DNA of 45,119 nt from Flavobacteriia bacterium. Lineage in GTDB: Bacteria; Bacteroidota; Bacteroidia; Flavobacteriales; Flavobacteriaceae. The translations under genes and the position numbers were made by a program. The notes under the pieces are model-generated. The model had not been told where the DNA came from. It was given only the letters and a program-made list of their open reading frames with translations, and did not search any database. The stretch spans positions 2,993-48,111 of the forward strand of contig JAAFHW010000011.1 of assembly GCA_013298525.1 (NCBI GenBank). The letters are read 5' to 3'. This document shows, one piece after another, positions 8,801 to 17,034 of this stretch (position 1 is its first letter; every line of letters begins with the position of its first letter).

Positions 8801-11268
8801 CTAATGAAGCTAATTATATCTTAACAGGAACATTACTTCACGGATTTACTATCAAAACTGGATGGGTTCCTTTTACATCTGCTTGTAGTGGTGTGAATGG
8901 TGGAGGAAGTAATAGACAATCGCGCTTGCCAAATGCATTAACTTGTTTTAATGTTGAAAGCGCTGTAGCAAATACAATCAGTGGGTATTATAGAAATAGT
9001 GCTCAACATGGTAGTACATCAATTAGAAATATAATTAGAGAAATTGCTAATATTACAACAAATTGGGTTATAGGAACTACAAGATATACCATTGACGCAA
9101 CAAGTAGTGCAACAAACAGAGCAGGAAAAACCTTTATCATTGGAACTAGTGAAACTTCTGGACAATGGGTTGGTGATTTTGATACCAACTGGTTCAATTG
9201 TTCAAATTGGGGTAGATTAACTGTTCCAGATGAAACTGTTGATGTAATTATAGATAATGTAACTTCTATTAATAATTCAGTAATAGATTACACAGCAACC
9301 TATTCAGATTTTTATGCTGATTTGGCGGTTTGTAACAATCTTAACATCAACGGAAGAAGATTAACTATTCAAGGAAATGCTAATAATGAGTTGGAAGTTT
9401 ACGGAAATGTTACTATCGGAGCTTCAGGAACTTTAGATATGAATGATGGTTCTAATGGAACGCCAGATGGTCAACTTTATTTGTATGGAAATTGGAATAA
9501 TAATGGTACAGAAACTAATTTTGATCAAGGCGAAAGCACCATTCATTTTAAAGGAAGTGTTGCACAAGTAATAAATAATGTTGCTCCAAGAGGAACAGAA
9601 TTATTCTACAATGTAGTATTAGATAATGACTTTAATACCGCTATTTCTAATGATTTAATTGCTGAAGGTGATTTAACAATTAACGCAACAAGAGCTTTAA
9701 ATATTGATTCTAATGGATTTGTTTTTGCCTATAAAAGATTAAATCACAATGGAGATTTATCGATTGCTAATAATGGACAATTTATTCAAGTTGACGAAAC
9801 AGACAATAATATGGGTGTTTATATTGGAACTAAGTTTCAGTTAACAAGAACTGCACAAGCTAAGAATTTTGATTATGTTTATTGGAGTTCACCAACAGAA
9901 AATTTTGCAGTTACTAGCATTCCAACTAATAATCGTTACGAATGGAATACTTTATTTGCTAATGCTAATGGAACATTAGGAAATTGGGCAACAGCATCTG
10001 GAAATATGACTAAAGGAAAAGGATATATTGCTAGAGCTTCTAATGGTTCTGCAACGCCAGTTGGATTAAGTACAATCTTTACAGGAAAACCTCACAATGG
10101 TCAATTCAATTTTGATATTTATAGAGGAAATTATGATGGAGCAGACTATGATGCTGATTTAACCAATCCGAATAACGTATGGACAACAAGATTTGATGAC
10201 AATTGGAATTTGGTCGGAAATCCATATCCGTCAGCAATTGATGCTGAAGAGTTCTTGGTTCAAAATCAAACGAAGATAGAAGGTGCTGTATGGATTTGGA
10301 CACATGGTTTGAATCCAACTTCAAATGTTAGTCCTTTTTATAGTAATTATCAGTACAATTATTCGTCTTCAGACTATATCAAATACAATGGTTTAGGTTC
10401 AACAGATCCAGATACTTTTGCAGGAAAAATTGCTTCTGGACAAGGATTTATGGTGAACATGCTTCATACAACTGCAACTCCGAATAACATAACTTTTACT
10501 AATAATATGAGAAGTGATGCTTCAATGGTTCAGTATAATAATACCGATTTCTTTAGAGGTGTTTCAACAACTACTGTTGGTCCTGTTGAGGAAAAACACA
10601 GAATATGGTTGGATATTATCAATACTAATTCCGGACAAATGGACAGAACATTGTTAGGATATTCAACAAGTTCAACTCTAGGTGTTGACCATTTGTATGA
10701 TTGTATTTTTAGACCAACAACAGAATTGAGTATGTATTCTATTATCAATTCAGAACCATTTATTATTCAAGGACGACCATTACCTTTCAATAATTTTGAT
10801 CTTGTCCCAATGGGAATCAGAATTGTTGCAGCAGGAAATCATACTATAGCTATCAAGAAAGTAGATGGATTGTTTGAGCAAAATCAAGATATTTATTTAG
10901 AAGATAAGCAGTTAAATATCATTCATGATTTAAGACAAGCGCCTTATAACTTTACATCATCAGTTGGAACTTTCAATGATAGATTTGTTTTAAGATATAC
11001 AACAGCTGCATTGAGTAACCAAGATTTTGAATCTATTGATAGTTCAGTTCTTGTATCTGCAAATGATGGACAAATTAAAATTAAATCTATAAATGAATCA
11101 TTGAGTGAAGTATCAGTTTATGATGTTTTAGGAAGAGAAATTATAAAGAAGACTAATATTTCTTCAAACGATTTAATACTAAATAATATTACAGCTACAA
11201 ACCAAGCTTTGATTGTGAAAATAAAATTAGAAAATGGTGAAGTTGTTACTAGAAAAGTAATTCTTTAG
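5830..11268 (+). CDS. Large secreted multidomain protein with T9SS type A sorting domain
   Basis: This 1812-residue protein is probably exported and then secreted or surface-anchored by the type IX system. It has a signal peptide (residues 1-19, ending ASYSQ). An N-terminal beta-rich domain (about 20-195) is followed by several fibronectin III-like blocks (about 200-320, 330-450, 603-715, 718-830), recognisable by the repeated ending ITGLTPGVAYTYALYAY and close variants. A lamin-tail-like segment begins near residue 836 (FKPGELVFVGFDG). Further beta-rich domains with a WVGDFDTNWFNCSNW start follow near 1105. The last 75 or so residues (from about 1738) form a type A sorting domain with VYDVLGREI and end in VTRKVIL. 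No catalytic site was recognised, so a structural, adhesive or binding role is likely. It separates bioB from the rest of the biotin genes. Confidence 0.85.
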   Translation: MKFKLLIVALLFTSLASYSQLLQWNTFGNTGTETTEASIFNDTNIVATNLTQGTITAAGNVNRFGGSDWFNTGNTVAGNTLAEAIAGNDYIQFTVTPNAGFSFTATSFVFSWDRSTTGPSSVTLRSSLDGYTTNIGSVLAMPAAISTGNTITISGINNITTAITFRLYGYGATATSGTGGFDTASSVVNVQLNGSTASTGPCTVPLNQASTATFSNPLTNGATISWANGASTSGSMVVIRPTSALVLDPSTSTSYTPNANYATAGQIDVDNRVVYLGGGTTVNVTGLNPETQYTATVYSYNALDCYNTTAPVSVNFYTLSTEPTAQPGAGTFTCAVGVPNTSVINLTFPAANTLGGDGYIILYRIGAAPTGVPTDGAFHAPGTVFGDAIVLGQTANTGITTTYAATGLNSGTNYFFSLVPFNGYLSVAGTLNYRTAATILTTNCTTTAATPTITLANNGTQVTAANVPQGTTDLILHKFQLSVATANATLQGITATTNGTYVAADLINLKVRYSANNVLDVTDATLSTKTLTLGPGLHTFPSFTSQIITAGTIGYIFITADISASATLNNTIALNAIATTNVTFAAGPKGGTTTAGGLQTISPSAPAVPTSFTRVCTSNTTQSLTWAAPATGTFDGYLLVVRDGATPHAVTTIVASSQPFNSNYSLAPTYNATTSRVLYIGTGTSATITGLTPGVAYTYALYAYKNNGASSVFSTTATTITQTTAVPNVTGFGSTPANASGTVTWSNPNAACYDEVVAVVTTTPGITFAPSGNGSAYVPNTVYAAPNQVVFNSTGNFVTITGLTNGVTYYVEIFVRKGTEWSSGVETSFTPNLATVFKPGELVFVGFDGQYAGSGPDDQYMVATMVDIIPGTTFSIANSRYEAGAAANVRTDKWGGAGNDPSSTPGVTNFTYNGSGNIPAGSVLVLNTNSSNVFSYEGVITGTTLTDRTADFITSQPFGLGTTPNITTSNGDGEQIYLLQGNFVSDGTIDTNEANYILTGTLLHGFTIKTGWVPFTSACSGVNGGGSNRQSRLPNALTCFNVESAVANTISGYYRNSAQHGSTSIRNIIREIANITTNWVIGTTRYTIDATSSATNRAGKTFIIGTSETSGQWVGDFDTNWFNCSNWGRLTVPDETVDVIIDNVTSINNSVIDYTATYSDFYADLAVCNNLNINGRRLTIQGNANNELEVYGNVTIGASGTLDMNDGSNGTPDGQLYLYGNWNNNGTETNFDQGESTIHFKGSVAQVINNVAPRGTELFYNVVLDNDFNTAISNDLIAEGDLTINATRALNIDSNGFVFAYKRLNHNGDLSIANNGQFIQVDETDNNMGVYIGTKFQLTRTAQAKNFDYVYWSSPTENFAVTSIPTNNRYEWNTLFANANGTLGNWATASGNMTKGKGYIARASNGSATPVGLSTIFTGKPHNGQFNFDIYRGNYDGADYDADLTNPNNVWTTRFDDNWNLVGNPYPSAIDAEEFLVQNQTKIEGAVWIWTHGLNPTSNVSPFYSNYQYNYSSSDYIKYNGLGSTDPDTFAGKIASGQGFMVNMLHTTATPNNITFTNNMRSDASMVQYNNTDFFRGVSTTTVGPVEEKHRIWLDIINTNSGQMDRTLLGYSTSSTLGVDHLYDCIFRPTTELSMYSIINSEPFIIQGRPLPFNNFDLVPMGIRIVAAGNHTIAIKKVDGLFEQNQDIYLEDKQLNIIHDLRQAPYNFTSSVGTFNDRFVLRYTTAALSNQDFESIDSSVLVSANDGQIKIKSINESLSEVSVYDVLGREIIKKTNISSNDLILNNITATNQALIVKIKLENGEVVTRKVIL

Positions 11269-11284
11269 TCAGTTTCTTAAAACT

Positions 11285-11322
11285 AAAAAGTCCCAATCTT
11301 ATTAAAGGTTGGGACTTTTTTT
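11285..11322. terminator. Bidirectional terminator between the T9SS gene and bioB
   Basis: The arms aaaaagtcccaa (11285-11296) and ttgggacttttt (11309-11320) pair perfectly, with A and T tracts on the two sides, so the hairpin can stop transcription from both converging genes. Confidence 0.88.
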
Positions 11323-11337
11323 ATGGTTTAGATTTTA

Positions 11338-12423
11338 TTATTTTCCTTTTCCAGAAGCTTCTAAATTTCTTTCAATTTTGTGCTCAGGACGAGACCATTT
11401 AGGTTTTTCTCCCAAAGCTTGAAATTGCGAATCTTCCGCCTCAACAGTTGTTGGTTGCATCAATTTGATGAATGGTTTTTGAGGAAGTAATCCAAGAGTT
11501 TCAAACATTTTCATGTCTTCATTCACATCAGGATTTGGTGTTGTAAGAAGTTTGTCACCAGCAAAAATTGAATTAGCACCAGCAAAGAAACACATAGCTT
11601 GCCCTTCACGAGACATTTCAGTTCTACCAGCAGAAAGTCTAACTTGAGTTTCTGGCATTATGATTCTTGTAGTGGCAACCATTCGAATCATTTCCCAAAT
11701 TTCAACTGGTTTTTCATTTTCCATTGGTGTTCCTTCAACAGCTACAAGTGCATTAATTGGCACCGATTCCGGTTGAGGGTTTAGTGTTGAAAGCGCCACA
11801 AGCATTCCTGCTCTGTCTTCTATAGATTCTCCCATTCCAATAATTCCACCACTACAAACCGTAACATTAGTTTTACGAACGTTGTCTATTGTTTGTAATC
11901 TATCTTCAAATCCACGAGTTGAAATTACCTCTTTATAATATTCTTCAGAAGTATCTAAGTTGTGATTATAAGCATACAAACCAGCTTCTGCCAAACGTTG
12001 CGCTTGATTTTCAGTTAACATTCCAAGAGTGCAACACACTTCCATTTCTAGTTTATTAATGGTACGAACCATTTCTAAAACTTGGTCAAATTCTGGTCCG
12101 TCTTTTACATTTCTCCAAGCGGCACCCATACAAACTCTTGATGAACCACTCGATTTTGCTCTAAGAGCTTGTGCTTTTACTTGGCTAACCGACATTAAAT
12201 CGTTGCCTTCTATGTCTGTATGATATCTAGCTGCTTGTGGACAATAACCACAATCTTCTGGACAGCCACCAGTTTTTATAGATAATAATGTAGAAACTTG
12301 AACTACATTTGGATCATGATGTTCTCTGTGAATAGTTGCTGCTTCATACATTAAATCCATTAAGGGTTTGTTGTATATCGCTATAATTTCTTCTTTAGTC
12401 CAATTATGTTTTGTAATGCTCAT
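11338..12423 (-). CDS. bioB: Biotin synthase (BioB)
   Basis: BioB is the radical SAM enzyme that inserts sulfur into dethiobiotin, the last step of biotin synthesis. The 361 residues hold the SAM-cluster motif GGCPEDCGYCPQ with Cys54, Cys58 and Cys61. The ligands expected for the sacrificial [2Fe-2S] cluster are Cys98 (RVCMGAAW), Cys130 in MEVCCTLGM, Cys190 (VCSGGIIGMGE) and Arg262 (RLSAGR). YNHNLDTS is also present. It lies about 7.4 kb from bioA, on the other strand, with its own promoter in the gap to ribF, so its expression is separate from bioF-D-A. Confidence 0.97.
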   Translation of the reverse strand: MSITKHNWTKEEIIAIYNKPLMDLMYEAATIHREHHDPNVVQVSTLLSIKTGGCPEDCGYCPQAARYHTDIEGNDLMSVSQVKAQALRAKSSGSSRVCMGAAWRNVKDGPEFDQVLEMVRTINKLEMEVCCTLGMLTENQAQRLAEAGLYAYNHNLDTSEEYYKEVISTRGFEDRLQTIDNVRKTNVTVCSGGIIGMGESIEDRAGMLVALSTLNPQPESVPINALVAVEGTPMENEKPVEIWEMIRMVATTRIIMPETQVRLSAGRTEMSREGQAMCFFAGANSIFAGDKLLTTPNPDVNEDMKMFETLGLLPQKPFIKLMQPTTVEAEDSQFQALGEKPKWSRPEHKIERNLEASGKGK

Positions 12424-12447
12424 TGATAAGTATATTTAATGATGTTT

Positions 12448-12478
12448 CAAAAGTAGTTAATTACTTTGTAACAAACAA
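12448..12478 (-). promoter_or_regulatory. Promoter of bioB
   Basis: Read on the minus strand, TTG (12478-12476), a 20-nt spacer and TACTTTTG (12455-12448) fit the Bacteroidetes consensus. The near-palindrome TTGTTACAA lies in the same segment and could be an operator, but it is short and AT-rich. Confidence 0.6.
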
Positions 12479-12482
12479 TGAT

Positions 12483-13412
12483 TTAAAAGTGGGTATTTAT
12501 ATAATTTACAGCAAAAATTTTATCTTCATTTATTTGATTTTTCAAGTCGTTTAAAGAATCAAATTTTTGTTCCTCTCTAATAAATTCAATAATTTCAATA
12601 GTTAAGGTTTCGTCATAAATGGTTTTATCAAAATTCAGAAAAAAGACTTCAATAGTTTGATTTGTTCCATCAACTGTTGGTCTTGTGCCAATATTCATTA
12701 ATCCGAAAATTGTTTTTTTATCGTAATTACTTTTTACAATATAAACGCCGTTTTTCGGAATCAACTTATAGTCTTCATTAATTTTAATGTTAGCTGTTGG
12801 AAATCCGATTGTGCGACCGAGTTGTTTTCCTTTTACAACAATTCCTGAAAAGAAATAATTGTAACCAAGGTAGTTATTAGCCAAAGTTATGTTTCCTTCT
12901 AAAATGGCATTTCTAATTTTGGTAGAACTTACCGCATTATCATTTATTTCTTGAGCTGAAATTTGCTCTACTTCAAATCCGTATTCTTTACCAAAAACTA
13001 TTAAATCATTGATATCAGCAGTTCTATTTCTTCCAAAACGATGATCATATCCAATAATTATTTTTCGAATATTAAGCTGATTGACCAAGATTTCTTTAAC
13101 AAATTCTTCGGCTGTAAGTCTTGAAAATTCTTGATTAAATGGATGAATGATTAAATTATCAATTCCTGTTTTTTCTAAAAGTATTGTTTTTTCATCTACA
13201 GTATTTAGAAGTTGTACAACAGAATTATCTTGTAGTACCATTCTCGGATGTGGAAAAAAGGTTAAAACTACACTTTCACAATTAAGTTCTTTAGCGTTAA
13301 AAATTATTCTTTCAAGAATTTTTTTATGACCAATGTGTACCCCATCAAAGGTACCGATGGTAACAACCGATTTTTTATTATTATATTCTTTAATATTGCT
13401 AAAGGTTTTCAA
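12483..13412 (-). CDS. ribF: Bifunctional riboflavin kinase / FAD synthetase (RibF)
   Basis: RibF phosphorylates riboflavin to FMN and adenylylates FMN to FAD. The 309 residues show the nucleotidyl-transferase motif GTFDGVHIGH (20-29) and GYDHRFGRNR in the N-terminal FAD synthetase domain. The C-terminal kinase domain has GRTIGFPTANI (near 205) and NGVYIV. Length is normal. The start must be TTG at 13412: the upstream frame closes within 15 nt (TAA at 13425-13427) and the family start pattern begins here. A TACCTTTG -7 element lies about 20 nt upstream, so the leader is very short. It precedes bioB on the same strand, but bioB has its own promoter. Confidence 0.94.
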   Translation of the reverse strand: MKTFSNIKEYNNKKSVVTIGTFDGVHIGHKKILERIIFNAKELNCESVVLTFFPHPRMVLQDNSVVQLLNTVDEKTILLEKTGIDNLIIHPFNQEFSRLTAEEFVKEILVNQLNIRKIIIGYDHRFGRNRTADINDLIVFGKEYGFEVEQISAQEINDNAVSSTKIRNAILEGNITLANNYLGYNYFFSGIVVKGKQLGRTIGFPTANIKINEDYKLIPKNGVYIVKSNYDKKTIFGLMNIGTRPTVDGTNQTIEVFFLNFDKTIYDETLTIEIIEFIREEQKFDSLNDLKNQINEDKIFAVNYINTHF

Positions 13413-13431
13413 GAAAAATAAATTTTAGCTG

Positions 13432-13439
13432 CAAAGGTA
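13432..13439 (-). promoter_or_regulatory. Candidate -7 element of ribF
   Basis: On the minus strand TACCTTTG (13439-13432) fits TAnnTTTG. It lies about 20 nt before the TTG start codon, giving a very short or absent 5' leader. Confidence 0.5.
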
Positions 13440-13593
13440 ATTTATTTATATCGATACAAAAAAATTAAGTGGATACGCTACTATAGTGTTTTTTGAAAGT
13501 TTTTTAATTCATAAATATATGAAATCTAGTTTTTTAGTTTTTTTATTAAACAACCTTTTATATATTTACCACCTTATTTAACTAACTCAATTT

Positions 13594-16500
13594 ATGAAAA
13601 AAACTACACTATTAACCTTTATTACCCTTATACTTACTACAATAGGGTATTCACAATCTAATCGCTTTTGGATTTCTCATAATCCTAACGATAGAATAAT
13701 CAATAAAGATAAAGCAGTTGCAAGACTTGCTTTTCCTAAAGATTTTAAATTATTTGATTTAAATATTACACCTTTAAGGCAACAATTGTTTTCAATTGTT
13801 GGGAATGGGGCAACTTCTCGCTCAACAATTATATCTCTCCCAAATGCTGATGGAGAAATTGAAGAATTTGAAGTTTATGAAGCTTCTAATTTTGAACCAG
13901 ATTTGCAAGCACAATTTCCTGAAATTAGAGCTTATTCTGGTAAAGGTATTACAGATAGATATGCAACTTTAAAATTAAGTATTTCACCACAAGGAATACA
14001 AACTATGGTTTTTAGAGCTGATAAAGAAAGTGAATTTATTGAAGCTTATTCTCAAGATCATACAACTTATGCAGTTTTTAAATCTCAAAGACAAAAAGGA
14101 GCATTAGCTTGGACTTGCTCTACTGATGATCAAAAACTAGTTCAAGACATTGGCAATAGAGTAGCTACAAATACAACAGCATTATCAAGTGCAGGACAAT
14201 TAAAAACTATGCGCTTAGCTCAATCTTGTAACGCAGAATACTCAAATTATTTTGGAGCAACAAGTGCTGCTCAAGTAGGTTTAGTTCTTGCTGCTTTTAA
14301 TGCAACATTAACTCGTTGTAATGGAGTTTATGAAAAAGATTTAGCACTTCATCTTAATTTAGTTGCTGGTTCAACAAATGTAATTTATTACAATGCTGGA
14401 ACAGATCCATATACCACAATGGGAAACTGGAATACGCAATTACAACAAGCTCTTAATACAACTTTAACAGGAACTGGTACATCTTTGGCTGTTAATAACG
14501 CAGCCTACGATGTAGGTCATATGTTTGGTGCAAGCGGTGGTGGTGGAAACGCAGGTTGTATTGGTTGTGTTTGTGTGAATGGTGTTGCCGCTGGAACAGG
14601 TGGTACTAAAGGAAGAGGTATTACTTCTCCAGCTGATGGAATTCCACAAGGAGATAATTTTGATATTGATTACGTTGTACATGAAATTGGACACCAATTA
14701 GGAGGTAATCATACTTTTTCAAATTCAAATGAAGGAGCGGGAGTTAATAAAGAAGTTGGTTCAGGAGTAACAATTATGGGGTATGCTGGAATTACAGGTC
14801 AAGACGTCGCCCCACATTCAATCGATATTTATCATGAAGCGACTATTGAGCAAATTCAAAATAATTTAGCTACAAAACTGTGTCCTATTACAACATCTTT
14901 AACAGGAACAAACGCAACTCCTGTATTAGCTTCAGTACCAAATTATATCATTCCAAGAAGTACTCCTTTTGTACTTACTGGTTCTGCAACAGATGCTGAT
15001 GCAGCCGATGCATTAACTTACTGCTGGGAACAAAATGACGATGGTGCTTCTTCTACTGGAGCGAATAGTAGTGCTAGTATTACTAAAACAATTGGTCCAA
15101 ACTTTATTTCATGGTTGCCAACAGCTTCACCGAGTAGATATTTTCCTAAGCTATCTTCTATTATTGCTAATTCGGCTACAACTAGTCAGGTTGGTGGAGA
15201 TGCTGGGATGTTATCAGAGGCTTTAAGTTCTGTTTCAAGAACATTAAATTTTAGATTAACAGTTAGAGATAACTCTCCGTATAGCTCAACTGCACCAATA
15301 AAAGTTGGTCAAACAGCTTATACAGATATGGTGGTTACAGTTAATGCAGCCGCAGGACCTTTTGTGGTAAACACACCTAATACTGCTGTTTCATGGATAG
15401 CAGGTACTAACCAAACGGTTACATGGAATGTGGCAGGAACAACAGGAAACGGTGTTAATTCTCCTTTTGTTGATGTCTTTTTATCAACTGATGGAGGTTT
15501 AACATATCCTATTCAATTAGCTAATAAAGTTCCAAATAATGGTAGTACGGTTGTAACTGTTCCAAATAATGTAGGTACAAATAATAGAATAATGGTAAAA
15601 GGATTTCAACATATATTCTTTGATATTTCTAATACAAACTTTACAATTACAACAGCGCCTTCAACTTTTGCTGTAACTCAATCTGGTGCTCAAAGTACAT
15701 TAGTTTGTTCTGTACCTTCAACAACATATACGTTTGATTATATTGCATTAGCTGGTTTTACTGGAACAACAACTTTTAGTGCAACAGGAAATCCGGCTGG
15801 AACAAATGTAACTTTTAGCCCAGCATCTTTAAGTTCTTCAAATGGAACTGTTGTGATGACAATTGATAACTTACTAACTGCACCTGCTGGAGTTTACAAC
15901 ATAAATGTTAATGCAACTTCTGGAGCTGATGTAAAAACCGTTCCTTTTCACTTATATTTAGGTTTGCCAGATGTTACACTAACATCTCCAGCAAATAATG
16001 CAGTTGCACAAAATACTTCACTGGCATTAACTTGGTCAGTAAATCCAAGTGCATCTTCTTACAATGTTCAAGTAGCTACTGATGCTGGATTTAATACAAT
16101 TATAAGTTCAGGAAGTGTTACCACTAATGTTTACAATGTAAATGGATTGACAGAAGGTGTAGCGTATTTTTGGAGAGTTGCTCCAGTGAGTGCTTCATGT
16201 ACAGGTAATTTCAGTTCAGGATACAAGTTTGTAACTGGAATAATTACTTGCTTAACAGCTAGTTCTACAAATGTGCCTATAACAATACCAACGACAGCAA
16301 ATGTAACAGTAAATTCTACATTAAATGTTACATCAACTAATACGGTTTCTGACGCTAATGTTACAATTGATATTACTCATACATGGGTAAATGATATGAC
16401 AATTACATTAATAAGCCCAGCAGGAACTCAAGTCCAATTGGTGGCTCAACCATGTACAAGTGTAGCTTTAAATGATATTACGGCTACATTTGATGATGCT

Positions 16501-16956
16501 GGTGTGCCTATAGTTTGTGGAAACAATCCAGCAATTTCTGGTGTAGTTATTCCTGCTCAAGCACTATCTGCTTTCAATGGAGAACCTATGAATGGTACTT
16601 GGACTTTAAGAGTTTTAGATTCTTTCAACCAAGACGGAGGGTCAATTAATGCTTGGAGTTTGAATTTATGTAACATAGCGCCAGCCTTAGCAGTTAATCA
16701 AAACATATTTGAAAATTTTGCATTGTATCCAAACCCAAATAATGGAACATTTACAGTTCAATTCAATTCTTCATCTGACAATTCAATTTTAATTGGAATT
16801 CATGATATTAGAGGAAGAGAAGTTTTTTCTAAAACGTATCAAAACAATGGATTTTTTAATGAAAAATTGCAATTAGACAATCTTCAATCTGGAGTTTATC
16901 TAATTAATATTCAAGATGGTGATAAGAAAATTACTAAAAAAATAGTGGTTGAATAA
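13594..16956 (+). CDS. Secreted reprolysin-like zinc metalloprotease with P-domain and T9SS tail
   Basis: This 1120-residue protein is a likely extracellular metzincin. It has a signal peptide (1-20, ending TTIGYS|Q), a propeptide-like region to about residue 200, and a catalytic domain with the zinc site HEIGHQLGGNH (His363, Glu364, His367, His373) and a Met-turn in TIMGYAG. Beta-sandwich segments follow (about 450-890), including an fn3-like block ending GLTEGVAYFWRV. A proprotein-convertase P-domain lies at about 905-1023 (THTWVNDMTITLISPAG, then NGTWTLRVLD). The C-terminal T9SS type A sorting domain starts near 1039 (FALYPNPNNGTF) and ends in KKIVVE. It is paralogous to the protease at 18395. 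Substrates cannot be told from the sequence. Confidence 0.9.
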   Translation: MKKTTLLTFITLILTTIGYSQSNRFWISHNPNDRIINKDKAVARLAFPKDFKLFDLNITPLRQQLFSIVGNGATSRSTIISLPNADGEIEEFEVYEASNFEPDLQAQFPEIRAYSGKGITDRYATLKLSISPQGIQTMVFRADKESEFIEAYSQDHTTYAVFKSQRQKGALAWTCSTDDQKLVQDIGNRVATNTTALSSAGQLKTMRLAQSCNAEYSNYFGATSAAQVGLVLAAFNATLTRCNGVYEKDLALHLNLVAGSTNVIYYNAGTDPYTTMGNWNTQLQQALNTTLTGTGTSLAVNNAAYDVGHMFGASGGGGNAGCIGCVCVNGVAAGTGGTKGRGITSPADGIPQGDNFDIDYVVHEIGHQLGGNHTFSNSNEGAGVNKEVGSGVTIMGYAGITGQDVAPHSIDIYHEATIEQIQNNLATKLCPITTSLTGTNATPVLASVPNYIIPRSTPFVLTGSATDADAADALTYCWEQNDDGASSTGANSSASITKTIGPNFISWLPTASPSRYFPKLSSIIANSATTSQVGGDAGMLSEALSSVSRTLNFRLTVRDNSPYSSTAPIKVGQTAYTDMVVTVNAAAGPFVVNTPNTAVSWIAGTNQTVTWNVAGTTGNGVNSPFVDVFLSTDGGLTYPIQLANKVPNNGSTVVTVPNNVGTNNRIMVKGFQHIFFDISNTNFTITTAPSTFAVTQSGAQSTLVCSVPSTTYTFDYIALAGFTGTTTFSATGNPAGTNVTFSPASLSSSNGTVVMTIDNLLTAPAGVYNINVNATSGADVKTVPFHLYLGLPDVTLTSPANNAVAQNTSLALTWSVNPSASSYNVQVATDAGFNTIISSGSVTTNVYNVNGLTEGVAYFWRVAPVSASCTGNFSSGYKFVTGIITCLTASSTNVPITIPTTANVTVNSTLNVTSTNTVSDANVTIDITHTWVNDMTITLISPAGTQVQLVAQPCTSVALNDITATFDDAGVPIVCGNNPAISGVVIPAQALSAFNGEPMNGTWTLRVLDSFNQDGGSINAWSLNLCNIAPALAVNQNIFENFALYPNPNNGTFTVQFNSSSDNSILIGIHDIRGREVFSKTYQNNGFFNEKLQLDNLQSGVYLINIQDGDKKITKKIVVE

Positions 16957-16977
16957 CGATTGTAAAAAATATTTTTT

Positions 16978-17005
16978 AAAGGGAAGTGATTACTTCCCTT
17001 TTTTA
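16978..17005 (+). terminator. Terminator after the first reprolysin-like gene
   Basis: The arms aaagggaagt (16978-16987) and acttcccttt (16992-17001) form a perfect 10-bp stem with a 4-nt loop and a T tract. Confidence 0.88.
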
Positions 17006-17007
17006 TT

Positions 17008-17015
17008 TACTTTTG
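17008..17015 (+). promoter_or_regulatory. Candidate -7 element of the M43 protease gene
   Basis: TACTTTTG fits TAnnTTTG, lies right after the preceding terminator and 20 nt before the start codon at 17035. Confidence 0.5.
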
Positions 17016-17034
17016 AAATCTTAAAATTTAAAAA

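Noticed and set aside
12424..12482. Possible biotin operator near bioB (TTGTTACAA)
   Set aside because: It is short, imperfect and AT-rich, and no second copy was seen before bioF or bioA. It is noted only as part of the promoter entry.
14464..14697. Minus-strand ORF rich in Ser, Thr and Cys within the first protease
   Set aside because: It is a shadow of the low-complexity Gly/Ala/Thr codons of the protease; the same kind of shadow occurs at the equivalent place in the second protease (19331-19555).
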